Shown one piece after another: positions 29,616 to 38,338 of a DNA stretch of 64,000 nucleotides; the stretch's first letter is position 1, and each line of letters starts with the position of its first letter. Origin of the DNA: Sulfitobacter sp. D7 (lineage in GTDB: Bacteria; Pseudomonadota; Alphaproteobacteria; Rhodobacterales; Rhodobacteraceae). Where the stretch lies: the NCBI RefSeq assembly GCF_003611275.1, contig NZ_CP020694.1, forward strand, positions 434,001 through 498,000. The letters are read 5' to 3'. The translations under genes were made by a program, and so were the position numbers. The notes below the pieces were generated by a model. The model ran no database searches. It saw only the letters and a list, made by a program, of their open reading frames with translations, and was not told where the DNA came from.

Positions 29616-30856
29616 TGGAGCTTGGCGGCACGACGTTGAACCTGTCTGACCCTGTGACGCTGGCCGCCCTTGCCGGGGCCGGGCTGCTGTTGCTCATCGT
29701 TATCTTGCTGATTATGGCGGTGCGCGCCGCTGGCCGCTCGGCCCGTGTGGCCGCCCCCTTGGCGCAGCAGATGCGCGTGCTTGGGGGGCATGTGCAGCAG
29801 TTGGGGCAGGGGCAGGAGCAGCTGCGCGGCGGGTTGCAGATGGTCTCGGACACACAAAGCAATACCCAAGCGCAAATGATGCAGAGCATGGAGGCGCGGC
29901 TCGCCTACGTGCAGCAGCAGATGCAGGACCGGCTGGCCGACAACGCCGCCCGCTCGGCCCGGTCCTTGGCCGAGATGCAGCAGCGCATGACCGAGACGCT
30001 GCACGGCTCGTCGAAACGCACCACCACCAGTCTTGCGCAGTTGCAGGAGCGTCTGGCCTCAATCGATAAGGCGCAGGATAATATCACGAAACTATCGGGC
30101 GACGTGCTATCGCTCCAAGACATCCTCAGCAACAAACAAACGCGCGGATCCTTTGGTGAAATCCAACTGCGCGATATCGTGTCGAAAGCCCTGCCGAGCG
30201 ACAGCTATTCTTTGCAAGCCACTCTCAGCAACGGCAAGCGGCCCGATTGCCTGATCCATCTGCCCAACCCACCCGGCCCGATCGTGATCGACAGTAAATT
30301 CCCGTTGGAGGCCTATGAGGCCCTGCGCCGCGCCAAGACCGAAGCCGAGACCCGCGCCGCCGCCCAGCAGATGAAGGTCGCCGTGCGGGTGCATCTGAAT
30401 GCGATTGCCGACAAGTATATTCTGGAGGGTGAGACCGCCGAAGGCGCGTTGATGTTCCTGCCCTCCGAAGCCGTCTATGCCGAATTGCACGCCAACTTTC
30501 CCGAACTCGTCCGCGAGGGGTTTGAAAAGCGCGTCTGGATCGTCAGCCCGACGACCTGCATGGCCACGCTCAACACCATGCGCGCGATCTTGAAGGATGC
30601 GCGGATGCGCGAACAGGCAGGCGCGATTCGCAAAGAGTTGGGCAATCTGAACAAGGATGTCGAACGGCTGGCGATGCGTGTCGGCAACCTTGATCGGCAT
30701 TTCAGCCAAGCGCGGCGCGATGTCGAAGAGATCAAAGTCAGCAGCGAAAAAGCCGCCAAACGCGCGGGCCGCTTGCATAATTTCGACTTCGAAGAACTGG
30801 CAGAAGACAAAACCGAGGCTATTGTTCCCCTAAGGACACCCGAAGGGAACGGCTGA
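29615..30856 (+). CDS. rmuC: DNA recombination protein RmuC
   Basis: 413 residues. An N-terminal membrane segment (LAALAGAGLLLLIVILLIMA) is followed by a long coiled coil (about residues 50-160). The RmuC domain follows (GSFGEIQLRDIVSKALPSDS, IVIDSKFPLEAYEALR, ALMFLPSEAVYAEL). RmuC limits inversions at short repeats and is nuclease-fold like. The ATG shares a base with the mutL stop (TGATG), so the two repair genes are translationally coupled. Confidence 0.93.
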   Translation: MELGGTTLNLSDPVTLAALAGAGLLLLIVILLIMAVRAAGRSARVAAPLAQQMRVLGGHVQQLGQGQEQLRGGLQMVSDTQSNTQAQMMQSMEARLAYVQQQMQDRLADNAARSARSLAEMQQRMTETLHGSSKRTTTSLAQLQERLASIDKAQDNITKLSGDVLSLQDILSNKQTRGSFGEIQLRDIVSKALPSDSYSLQATLSNGKRPDCLIHLPNPPGPIVIDSKFPLEAYEALRRAKTEAETRAAAQQMKVAVRVHLNAIADKYILEGETAEGALMFLPSEAVYAELHANFPELVREGFEKRVWIVSPTTCMATLNTMRAILKDARMREQAGAIRKELGNLNKDVERLAMRVGNLDRHFSQARRDVEEIKVSSEKAAKRAGRLHNFDFEELAEDKTEAIVPLRTPEGNG

Positions 30857-31870
30857 ATGAACGACGTGGACATTACCGGGATGACGCTGGAGGCGATGCA
30901 GACGCGGGCCGCCGCGTTGCGGAGCGATATCGTGAAAACACCGGTGGTGCCCCTCTCTTCTCCCATGGTCGATGATGTGCTGGGCGGCGCACAGGTTGCG
31001 CTCAAGCTGGAGTGTTTTCAGCATACCGGCACCTTCAAGGCCCGCGGCGCGCTTTCGGTGGCGCGACAGTTGGATGATGACACCCGCGGGCGAGGGATCA
31101 CTGCGGCCAGCGCGGGCAACCATGCCATCGCTGCCGGTTGGGCTGCGGCAAAGCTGGGGATCAGCGCCAAGGTGGTGATGCAGGATAACGCCAACCCCTT
31201 TCGCGTCGCCCTTGCCCGTGCCACCGGGGCCGAGGTCGTGATGAAACCTGCCGGGCAACAGACCTTTGCCGAGGCGGAGCGGCTGGTGCGCGAAGAGGGG
31301 CGGTTTTTTATCCACCCTTTCGAGGGGCTGCACACGTCGCTCGGCACCGCGGGGGTGGGGCTGGAACTGATGGCGCAGGCGGCGGATTTGGATGCGGTCG
31401 TCGTCTCTGTTGGCGGTGGCGGGTTGATCAGCGGTGTGGCCGCCGCGGTCAAGGCGATCAACCCCGCTTGTCGGGTGTACGGCGTGGAGCCGATAGGCGC
31501 CGACAGCATGTCGCGAAGCCTCGCCTCTGGCGCGCCCGTGACCATCCCTGAGGTCAATACCATCGCCGACAGCCTTGGCCCGCCGATGGCGCTGCCCTTT
31601 GGCCATGCGCTTTGTGCGGTCTATGTCGATGATGTGGTGACGGTCAGCGACGATGCGATCTGCGCCGGGATGGTGGTGCTGCAGCAGGCCGCGAAATTGG
31701 CGGTGGAACCTGCCGCCGGGGCTGCGATGGCCGGGGCGCTCGGGCCCCTGCGCGCGCAACTGGCGGGGCGGCGTGTGGGGGTGATCGTCTGTGGGGCCAA
31801 TATCGACACCGAAACCTATCTGGGCCAGTTGAGCCGCGGACAAGCGGCGCTTGAAAGCCTGCTGTCATAG
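30857..31870 (+). CDS. Threonine/serine dehydratase-like PLP enzyme
   Basis: 337 residues, fold-type II PLP family. PLP Lys61 is in HTGTFKARGAL, and the phosphate-binding Gly loop is SVGGGGLISGV. The C-terminal ACT regulatory domain of biosynthetic IlvA is absent, so it resembles catabolic threonine dehydratase, serine racemase or hydroxyaspartate dehydratase; the substrate cannot be fixed by eye. It begins immediately after the rmuC stop (the ATG follows TGA directly) and probably shares its transcript. Confidence 0.85.
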   Translation: MNDVDITGMTLEAMQTRAAALRSDIVKTPVVPLSSPMVDDVLGGAQVALKLECFQHTGTFKARGALSVARQLDDDTRGRGITAASAGNHAIAAGWAAAKLGISAKVVMQDNANPFRVALARATGAEVVMKPAGQQTFAEAERLVREEGRFFIHPFEGLHTSLGTAGVGLELMAQAADLDAVVVSVGGGGLISGVAAAVKAINPACRVYGVEPIGADSMSRSLASGAPVTIPEVNTIADSLGPPMALPFGHALCAVYVDDVVTVSDDAICAGMVVLQQAAKLAVEPAAGAAMAGALGPLRAQLAGRRVGVIVCGANIDTETYLGQLSRGQAALESLLS

Positions 31871-32006
31871 CACCCCTTTGCGCGGTCGCAGGCAGTCTTT
31901 CGGCGGCGAGACCCTCTCCAAGAAAATGTATCGGGCAGTGCAACTTTAACTCCTTTTTACCCGTGTGTGCCCCATATCCAAAGTCCCGGACCAAAGCAGG
32001 ACCCTT

Positions 32007-33326
32007 ATGCCTTTTGAAGCTCTGAACGACAGCACCGACCCCCAGCATCCGCGCGGCCGGCGCGTCGCCGTGATTGGTGGCGGTATTTCCGGCATGGGGG
32101 CGGCGCATATGCTGGCGCCAACGGACCGCGTGACCCTGTTTGAGGCGGGAGCCAAGATCGGCGGCCATGCGCGGACGGTGATGGCCGGAAAGAACGGCGA
32201 TCAGCCGGTCGATACCGGGTTTATCGTGTTCAACTATGCCAACTATCCGCATCTCGCGGCGCTGTTTGCCGAATTGGACGTGCCGGTGGTGCCGTCGAAC
32301 ATGAGCTTTGGCGCGTCGATTGATGGCGGGCGGCTGGAATATGCGCTGACCAGTTTCAACGCGGTCTTTGCCCAGAAACGCAATATGTTCAGCCCGCCTT
32401 TCCTGCGGATGCTGCGCGATATCGTGCATTTCAACAAGAACGCGCTGGCGGTGTCGCGTGACCCGTCGATGACCATCGCAGAGTTTCTCGACCGGCTTGG
32501 CACCGGGCGCTATTTCCGCGACTTCTATCTCTCGCCGCTTTCCGGCGCGATCTGGTCCACCCCGACCGAGAAAATCATGGACTTCCCGGCCCATGCCATG
32601 GTCAACTTTTTTGAGAACCACGCGCTGCTGAATTATTCCGGCCAGCATCAGTGGTACACGGTGAAGGGCGGCTCGCGGCAGTATGTTGACCGGTTGGAGA
32701 ATGCTCTGCGCGCCAATGGCGTTGACCTGCGTACCGATTGCGCGGTGCAGGCCGTGCGCCGCACCGCGCAAGGCGCAGAGGTACGCGCATGGGGCGGCGA
32801 GTGGGAGGCGTTCGACGAGGTGATTTTTGCGACTCATTCCGATGACACGTTGGCGATGCTTTCCGATCCGACTAAGGCCGAGAAGCGCGCCTTGGGCGCA
32901 ATCCGCTATCAGCCCAACGACATCGTTTTGCACGCCGATGCCAGCATCATGCCCAAGCGGCGTTCTACTTGGGCGTCATGGGTCTATACCGAGGATCGAG
33001 AACAAAAATCAGACCGGATCGACCTGACCTATTGGATGAACTCGCTGCAGCCGATCCCACAGGACGATCTGCATTTCGTGACGCTCAATACCAAACGCAC
33101 GATCCGCGAAGATCTGATTTATGATCAAGTCACCCTGCGCCATCCGGTCTATGACCTTGCCGCCTTGGCCGCACAGGACGAGGTGCGCGCCTTCAACGGC
33201 AGCCAGAATACATGGTTCTGCGGCGCTTGGATGCGGCATGGCTTTCACGAAGACGGGCTGGCCAGCGCGGTGGATGTGGTCGAGCGGATGCAGGCCGCGC
33301 GGGCGGCACCCTTGGCGGCGGAGTGA
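32007..33326 (+). CDS. FAD-dependent amine oxidase-type oxidoreductase
   Basis: 439 residues. The N-terminal dinucleotide motif is VAVIGGGISGMGAAHMLA, followed by FEAGAKIGGHARTV and DTGFIVFNYANYPHL. The family is often annotated as cyclopropane fatty-acid synthesis-associated flavin oxidase. In Rhodobacter sphaeroides the equivalent gene of the sigma-E controlled RSP1087-1091 cluster has been tied to singlet-oxygen response and furan fatty acid formation (recalled, not verified). First gene of a five-gene overlapping operon. GCAGGA precedes the ATG. Confidence 0.88.
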   Translation: MPFEALNDSTDPQHPRGRRVAVIGGGISGMGAAHMLAPTDRVTLFEAGAKIGGHARTVMAGKNGDQPVDTGFIVFNYANYPHLAALFAELDVPVVPSNMSFGASIDGGRLEYALTSFNAVFAQKRNMFSPPFLRMLRDIVHFNKNALAVSRDPSMTIAEFLDRLGTGRYFRDFYLSPLSGAIWSTPTEKIMDFPAHAMVNFFENHALLNYSGQHQWYTVKGGSRQYVDRLENALRANGVDLRTDCAVQAVRRTAQGAEVRAWGGEWEAFDEVIFATHSDDTLAMLSDPTKAEKRALGAIRYQPNDIVLHADASIMPKRRSTWASWVYTEDREQKSDRIDLTYWMNSLQPIPQDDLHFVTLNTKRTIREDLIYDQVTLRHPVYDLAALAAQDEVRAFNGSQNTWFCGAWMRHGFHEDGLASAVDVVERMQAARAAPLAAE

Positions 33327-34111
33327 CGGCGGGCGTCGATCATATCCGGGGCCAAACCTTTCATGGCCGCAAAGGTGCGGTAGAGAACCGTTTCCGCTAT
33401 TCGGTCGACTATGTGATCTGCGATGCCGAAGCCACGGCGCTGAAGGTGCCTGCGCTTTTCGCCCGCAACGGGGCGGGCCTGACCAGCCTGCAAGACAGTG
33501 ACCACGGCGGCGCGCCGGGGCAGGGGCGTGGAGCCCTTTGGGTGCGCGAGGTTTTGGCGGCGCATGGCATTGTCGGGGTCGCGCGGATTGAGCTTGTGGC
33601 GCAGCCGCGGGTGCTGGGCCATGTCTTCAATCCGGTCAGCTTTTGGCTGTGCCGTCGGGCGGATGATGCGCTGATCGCGGTGATCGCCGAGGTGACGAAC
33701 ACCTATGGCGACCGGCATTCCTATCTGTGCCATCATGCAGACCTACGCCCGATCGCGCCCGACGACAGGCTGAAGGCGGCAAAGCTCATGCATGTCTCCC
33801 CCTTCCAAGATGTCTCGGGTGGCTATGTCTTTCGTTTCGATATCACCTCTGAGCGGATCGGCATCTGGATCGATTTCTCGGATGGGGAGAACGGGTTGAT
33901 TGCCACTTTGACCGGGCCGCGTGCGCCGCTGACCAATCGCGGTATCCTTTGGTCGCTGCTGCGCCGCCCTTTCGGTGCGCGACGGGTGCTGGCGCTGATC
34001 CATTGGCAGGCGTTGAAGCTTTGGCTGAAACGGGCGGGGTTTCGCGCCCGCCCCGAGGCGCCCAATATCGACGTATCCCGTGATGCGGCGCATGGCGCGG
34101 GTGGCCGATGA
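33323..34111 (+). CDS. DUF1365 family protein
   Basis: 262 residues starting at a GTG that overlaps the previous stop (GTGA). DUF1365 features are HIRGQTFHGRKGAVENRFRY, RVLGHVFNPVSFWLC and AEVTNTYGDRHSYL. Members travel with flavin amine oxidases and cyclopropane synthases in bacteria; molecular function is unknown but a lipid role is likely. The longer open frame upstream is only the antiparallel frame of the preceding gene. It overlaps the MFS gene by 4 bp. Confidence 0.88.
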   Translation: MTAGVDHIRGQTFHGRKGAVENRFRYSVDYVICDAEATALKVPALFARNGAGLTSLQDSDHGGAPGQGRGALWVREVLAAHGIVGVARIELVAQPRVLGHVFNPVSFWLCRRADDALIAVIAEVTNTYGDRHSYLCHHADLRPIAPDDRLKAAKLMHVSPFQDVSGGYVFRFDITSERIGIWIDFSDGENGLIATLTGPRAPLTNRGILWSLLRRPFGARRVLALIHWQALKLWLKRAGFRARPEAPNIDVSRDAAHGAGGR

Positions 34112-35343
34112 CAGGACGCGCGGCCCGGCTGCCCGCCTATGCGCTTTTCGCGGCATTGCTCGCGTCGGCGGGGCTGCCGATCTACATTCACGCGCCGAAG
34201 TTCTATGTCGATGAATACGGGGTCTCGCTGACGGCACTTGGGTCGGTGCTTTTTGGTTTGCGGCTGTTGGACGTGGTGCAGGACCCCGCCCTTGGTTGGT
34301 TGGCCCAAAAGCTGCGCGACAAGCGCGGCACTGCGGTGACGGTGGCAGGCGCGGTGATGGCGCTGGCGATGCTGGGGCTTTTTGCCATGCCCGCGCCGGT
34401 GGCGCCGGTGCTGTGGTTCGCGCTGATGCTGACGCTGGTGTTTTCCGCCTTCAGCTTTCTGACCATCTGTTTCTATGCACAAGGGGTTGCCAAGGCCGAC
34501 AACCTGCCGGGCGCGGGGCATTTGACCCTTGCCCGCTGGCGCGAGACGGGCGCGCTTTTGGGGGTTTGTCTGGCCTCTGTCGCGCCTTTGCTACTGGGCG
34601 TCGGGCTGGATCGTCCCTTTGCCGGGTTTGCTGTTGGCTTTGCGATCTTGGCGCTTTGGGCCACGGTCGCCATGCGGGGCGAGTGGCGGGCGGCGGTGCT
34701 GCCGATGGAAAGTGGGTTCGGCACCGTGTTGCGCGATGCGCAGGCGCGGCGGCTGTTGTTGATCGCGCTGGTCAATGCCGCCCCGGTTGCCGTGACCTCG
34801 ACCCTGTTTCTTTTCTACGTCGAACTGGCGCTTGAGGCGCCGGGGTGGGAGGGGCCGCTTTTGCTGCTGTTTTTCCTTGCAGCGGCAGCGGCGGCACCGC
34901 TTTGGGGGATCTTGGCAGAGCGGCACGGCCCGCGTCGGGTGCTGCTGGTCGCAATGGCTTTGGGCATCGCATCCTTCGGCGGGGCGCTGTTGCTGGGGCC
35001 GGGGGATGTTGCGCTTTTCGCCTTGGTCTGTCTGGCCTCAGGCGCGGTATTGGGCGCAGATTTGACCCTTTTGCCTGCCATGTTCGCCAGCCGCATGGCG
35101 CAGATTTCCCCCTCGGCTGCCGAAGGTTTTGGCCTCTGGTCCTTCGTCTCCAAATTGACCTTGGCTTTCGCGGCTGTTGCTCTACTTCCAGCTTTAGAAC
35201 GCGCAGGGCTGCAGACCGCAGCGGGAACCAGTTCCGAAACATCCATATCCCTGTTGATCTGGTTCTATGCCGGTGTACCTTGCGTCTTGAAATTGCTGGC
35301 GATCGCTCTGCTCGCCAGTGCAAAAGACGTGGAGACACCGTGA
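34108..35343 (+). CDS. MFS/GPH-type transporter
   Basis: 411 residues with about 12 membrane segments. The loop LGWLAQKLRDKRG and a second LWGILAERHGPRR fit the GPH (sugar:cation symporter-like) branch of the major facilitator superfamily. It is at the centre of the lipid-modification operon, so it may flip or export a lipid or other small substrate rather than sugar; that is inference. It overlaps both neighbours by 4 bp. Confidence 0.85.
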   Translation: MTGRAARLPAYALFAALLASAGLPIYIHAPKFYVDEYGVSLTALGSVLFGLRLLDVVQDPALGWLAQKLRDKRGTAVTVAGAVMALAMLGLFAMPAPVAPVLWFALMLTLVFSAFSFLTICFYAQGVAKADNLPGAGHLTLARWRETGALLGVCLASVAPLLLGVGLDRPFAGFAVGFAILALWATVAMRGEWRAAVLPMESGFGTVLRDAQARRLLLIALVNAAPVAVTSTLFLFYVELALEAPGWEGPLLLLFFLAAAAAAPLWGILAERHGPRRVLLVAMALGIASFGGALLLGPGDVALFALVCLASGAVLGADLTLLPAMFASRMAQISPSAAEGFGLWSFVSKLTLAFAAVALLPALERAGLQTAAGTSSETSISLLIWFYAGVPCVLKLLAIALLASAKDVETP

Positions 35344-35906
35344 CAGAGCCGTTGATCTTTATCGCTGTCGGGCTTGGCCTTGGTCTATTGCTCACTTTTT
35401 TGCGCCGCCGTTTGGGGGAGTTTCATGGCCAGTCGCCAAGCGACTATGTCGATTCTTTCCCCGTCTTCGACCTGCGGTTGCATCTGCGCGATGAAATGAT
35501 TTGCGAAGGCGTGATTTTCGGCCCCCTAGGCCGGGTCACCAGCAGCTTCACGGCCAATTTCGACGTGTCTTGGGAGGGGAATGTGGCCACCGTGGCCGAA
35601 ACCTTTCGCTATAACGACGGTTCGCGTCAGGAGCGCGAATGGACCGTCACATTGGGCGAGAACGGCAATTTCACCAGCACCGCCCCGGATGTGATCGGCG
35701 TGGGGCAGGGCGTTCAGGCTGGACCGACCTTGCAGCTGCGCTATCGTATCCGACTGCCCGAAGAACTGGGCAGTCATGTGCTGAAAACTGTCGATTGGAT
35801 GTATCTCACCCCCGATGGCACCATCGTGAACCGCAGCCAGTTTCGGAAATTCGGGATCAAAGTAGCAGAATTGGTCGCCACGTTGCGACCGGCGGAGGAA
35901 AGATGA
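35340..35906 (+). CDS. DUF3833 family protein
   Basis: 188 residues from a GTG that overlaps the MFS stop. One N-terminal hydrophobic segment (PLIFIAVGLGLGLLLTFL) anchors a beta-rich domain (IFGPLGRVTSSFTANFDVSW, YNDGSRQEREWTVTL, ILPEELGS-like turn). In other bacteria DUF3833 proteins are lipoproteins; here a membrane anchor replaces the lipobox. Function unknown. It would face the periplasm next to the transporter. Confidence 0.82.
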   Translation: MTEPLIFIAVGLGLGLLLTFLRRRLGEFHGQSPSDYVDSFPVFDLRLHLRDEMICEGVIFGPLGRVTSSFTANFDVSWEGNVATVAETFRYNDGSRQEREWTVTLGENGNFTSTAPDVIGVGQGVQAGPTLQLRYRIRLPEELGSHVLKTVDWMYLTPDGTIVNRSQFRKFGIKVAELVATLRPAEER

Positions 35907-36634
35907 AAGACTGGCAAGGCAAGACCTATTGGCTGGTGGGCGCAAGCGACGGGCTTGGGGCGGCACTGGCACATCAGCTTAGCCGCACCGGGGTCGAGGT
36001 GATCCTCTCGGCCCGCTCCGAGGACAAGCTGACCGAGCTGGCGCAGGCCCTGCCGGGCCGGGCGCGGGTGCGGGTCTTGGATGTGACCGATGACGCGGAT
36101 GTGGCGCAGGCGGCAAAGGATGTGGGGCCAATCGACGGGTTGGTTTATCTGGCGGGGGCCTATTGGCCCTTTGCTGCGCAGGAGTGGCAGGCCGAGCATG
36201 GTGTGACCATGGCCGATGTGAACTTCACCGGGTTGATGCGTGTCCTGGGACAAGTGGTGCCAGAGATGGTCGCGCGCGACCACGGGCATATCGTCATCAC
36301 CTCCAGCCTGACCGCCTATCGCGGTTTGCCCGGCTCAATCGGCTATACGGCCTCCAAGGCGGCGACCCTGTCTTTGGCGGAATCGATGCACGCCGATCTG
36401 CGCAAGACCGGCGTACAGGTTCAGGTGATCAACCCCGGTTTCATCAAGACCCAGTTGACCGACAAAAACGATTTCAAAATGCCCTTTTTGATGGAGCCGA
36501 AAGACGCCGCGCGGCGGGTCTATGAGCATATGAACGGCGACAGTTTCAAACTGGATTTCCCTTACGGGTTTTCGCTGCTGTTCCGTTTGGGGCGGTTCTT
36601 GCCAGACTGGCTTTACTACCGGTTCTTTTCCTAA
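35903..36634 (+). CDS. Short-chain dehydrogenase/reductase
   Basis: 243 residues. NAD(P) motif LVGASDGLGAALA, catalytic Ser in ITSSLTAYRGLPG, and YxxxK in YTASKAATLSL. The C-terminal part (FPYGFSLLFRLGRFLPDWLY) is hydrophobic and may dock to membrane. A GGAGG site lies upstream and the gene overlaps DUF3833 by 4 bp. It completes the operon; stop is 2 bp from a convergent gene. Its substrate is probably a lipid or an aldehyde derived from it. Confidence 0.9.
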   Translation: MKDWQGKTYWLVGASDGLGAALAHQLSRTGVEVILSARSEDKLTELAQALPGRARVRVLDVTDDADVAQAAKDVGPIDGLVYLAGAYWPFAAQEWQAEHGVTMADVNFTGLMRVLGQVVPEMVARDHGHIVITSSLTAYRGLPGSIGYTASKAATLSLAESMHADLRKTGVQVQVINPGFIKTQLTDKNDFKMPFLMEPKDAARRVYEHMNGDSFKLDFPYGFSLLFRLGRFLPDWLYYRFFS

Positions 36635-36636
36635 AT

Positions 36637-37692
36637 TCAGACCTCTGCGACATGCTGGTCAAACAGCTCCCGCGCACCTTGCCAGACGGGATTTCCCGCC
36701 TCTGGCAAGGCCCGAAGGGTCGGTAGCAACTGGCCTGCAAAATCCTCAGAGCTTTCGCGCGGCAGCATTGAGGGCAGGTTGTCGATGGCCATGACATCCA
36801 GCGGCGGGGCGTCATGCACACGCAGCGCTGGCTCCGCCCAAGTGGTCGCCCGGTCATAGACCTGCACAGGGTTGAAGGCGCTGTCTGGGTCGCAGGCGAT
36901 GTCGCCGATCACCCGCAGCGCGCGCTCTGCCTTTGGGGCATCGGGGCGGACGAAGGCCGGAGTCTCGGGGCCTGCGAGGATGCAATTGAAGAAATAGGCA
37001 TGCTTGAGGATCTCAGGGAATGGCCCGCCGTGGGCGGTCTCAGGCATATCCCAGCCGGTGACGGGAATGCCCAAAGCCTCGCAAAGATCGCTCGCCCCGC
37101 GCCCCACGCGGCCCAAAGCGCCGATCACCAGCGCGCGGTCTTGGCCCGCATCGACCTGCGCGAGGTCTTCGGCCAGCGCCGATTTTAGGGCTTCGGCATC
37201 GGGGTAGGGCTGCACCGGGCCGCAAGTCTCTCCGCGCAGCTGCGCGATGCGGCATTTGACCGACACCGCAGCCCCGGCAAATCCCGCCCAATAGCCAAAG
37301 GCGGCAACGCGGCGGCCAGTATCATCGGTCAAATATTCCAAATCCAGCAAGGTGCCGCCACCGGCCTTGAACCGTTCCAACAGCGTCCGCCCCGAGGATT
37401 GGCCCTTGTAGGCGTGGCCGAACATGATGTGGACATGGGGCAGGGGCGTCCCGTCTTCGGGCAGTTCCTTCAGGCCAAAGATCACGGCATCGTGCGGGGC
37501 GTCAGGCCAGCTATGCGCGGGGACGATCTCGCAGCCCGCTTGCGCATAGGCGGCGGTGGGGATCACGCGGCTGTCGCTGTCTTCGACGCTCACCTTCATG
37601 CCTGTCGCGATCAGCGCGGCGGCCCCTTCGGGCGTCAGCCCGGTGCGGGTCTCATTGTCGCGCTGTTCGGCGCGCAGCCACAGATGGGTCAT
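36637..37692 (-). CDS. Saccharopine dehydrogenase (lysine-forming)-like protein
   Basis: 351 residues of the AlaDH/PNT and NAD-saccharopine dehydrogenase fold. N-terminal MTHLWLRAEQRDNETRTGLT carries the substrate-binding Arg/Lys region, and ALVIGALGRVGRGASDL is the Rossmann loop. LYS1-type enzymes interconvert saccharopine and lysine plus 2-oxoglutarate, but no partner enzyme of a lysine catabolic route is adjacent, so the substrate is uncertain. The ATG overlaps the upstream GST stop by 4 bp. Confidence 0.78.
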   Translation of the reverse strand: MTHLWLRAEQRDNETRTGLTPEGAAALIATGMKVSVEDSDSRVIPTAAYAQAGCEIVPAHSWPDAPHDAVIFGLKELPEDGTPLPHVHIMFGHAYKGQSSGRTLLERFKAGGGTLLDLEYLTDDTGRRVAAFGYWAGFAGAAVSVKCRIAQLRGETCGPVQPYPDAEALKSALAEDLAQVDAGQDRALVIGALGRVGRGASDLCEALGIPVTGWDMPETAHGGPFPEILKHAYFFNCILAGPETPAFVRPDAPKAERALRVIGDIACDPDSAFNPVQVYDRATTWAEPALRVHDAPPLDVMAIDNLPSMLPRESSEDFAGQLLPTLRALPEAGNPVWQGARELFDQHVAEV

Positions 37693-38312
37693 ACCAGCAT
37701 TCCTTTTTCACGGATGGCTTTCACGCTGGCGCGGTCCTCCATGCGGGCGGCGAAAGCCTTTAGCTGGGGGAAATTGGCGCGGTCGACCCCGTCCCCCTCG
37801 AGCCAGCCCGACACGACAAAGAGATAAGGATCGGCCAGCGAGAGCCTGTCGCCCGCGACGTAATCGCCCCGGAAGGCGTGGTTTTCGACATAGGCCGCGC
37901 AATCGGCCATGGTCTGCGGCACTTTGGCTTTCATGTCGTCAAAGCTCGATTGCTGGTCGGCCCAGCGGTGGCCGCGCATTTTATGCGCGTGGGCCACATG
38001 CATGGTCGAGGCGAGGTAGTACATCACCCCGCGCATATGCGCCGCGGCCTCAGGGTCAGCCGGGACCAGCGCCGCATCGGGCGCACGGGCGGCGACATAG
38101 TCCAAAAGCGCGCCGGTCTCGGTCAGGGCGCTGCCCGCTTCGGTCACGAGGGTCGGCACGCGGCCTTTTGGGTTCAACGCCAGATAGGGCGCGCCGGTCT
38201 GTTCGGCGGCGGCGAAATCGACCTTCACCGGCTCATAGGCCAGCCCCGCTTCTTCAAGTGCAATGGCAACGGCGACTGAGATTGTGCCGGGGGCGTAGTG
38301 GAGTTTCAGCAT
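37689..38312 (-). CDS. Glutathione S-transferase family protein
   Basis: 207 residues. The N-terminal thioredoxin-like domain is MLKLHYAPGTISVAVAIALE with VPTLV and LTETGALLDYVA. The helical C-terminal domain holds DRLSLADPYLFVVSGW. It is coupled by 4-bp overlap to the saccharopine dehydrogenase-like gene downstream. It has the Ser/Thr-type N-terminus of bacterial beta or related GSTs (catalytic residue not identified confidently). Detoxification or reductive conjugation is the expected role. Confidence 0.88.
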   Translation of the reverse strand: MLKLHYAPGTISVAVAIALEEAGLAYEPVKVDFAAAEQTGAPYLALNPKGRVPTLVTEAGSALTETGALLDYVAARAPDAALVPADPEAAAHMRGVMYYLASTMHVAHAHKMRGHRWADQQSSFDDMKAKVPQTMADCAAYVENHAFRGDYVAGDRLSLADPYLFVVSGWLEGDGVDRANFPQLKAFAARMEDRASVKAIREKGMLV

Positions 38313-38338
38313 GGGGGCAGCCTTTCGCGGGCGAGGGA

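Noticed and set aside
31941..31977. A CCCCATAT box (31970-31977) with a CTTTAA element upstream of the FAD oxidase operon, resembling a heat-shock sigma promoter
   Set aside because: Spacing is too long for the RpoH consensus, and no clear sigma-E box was found either.
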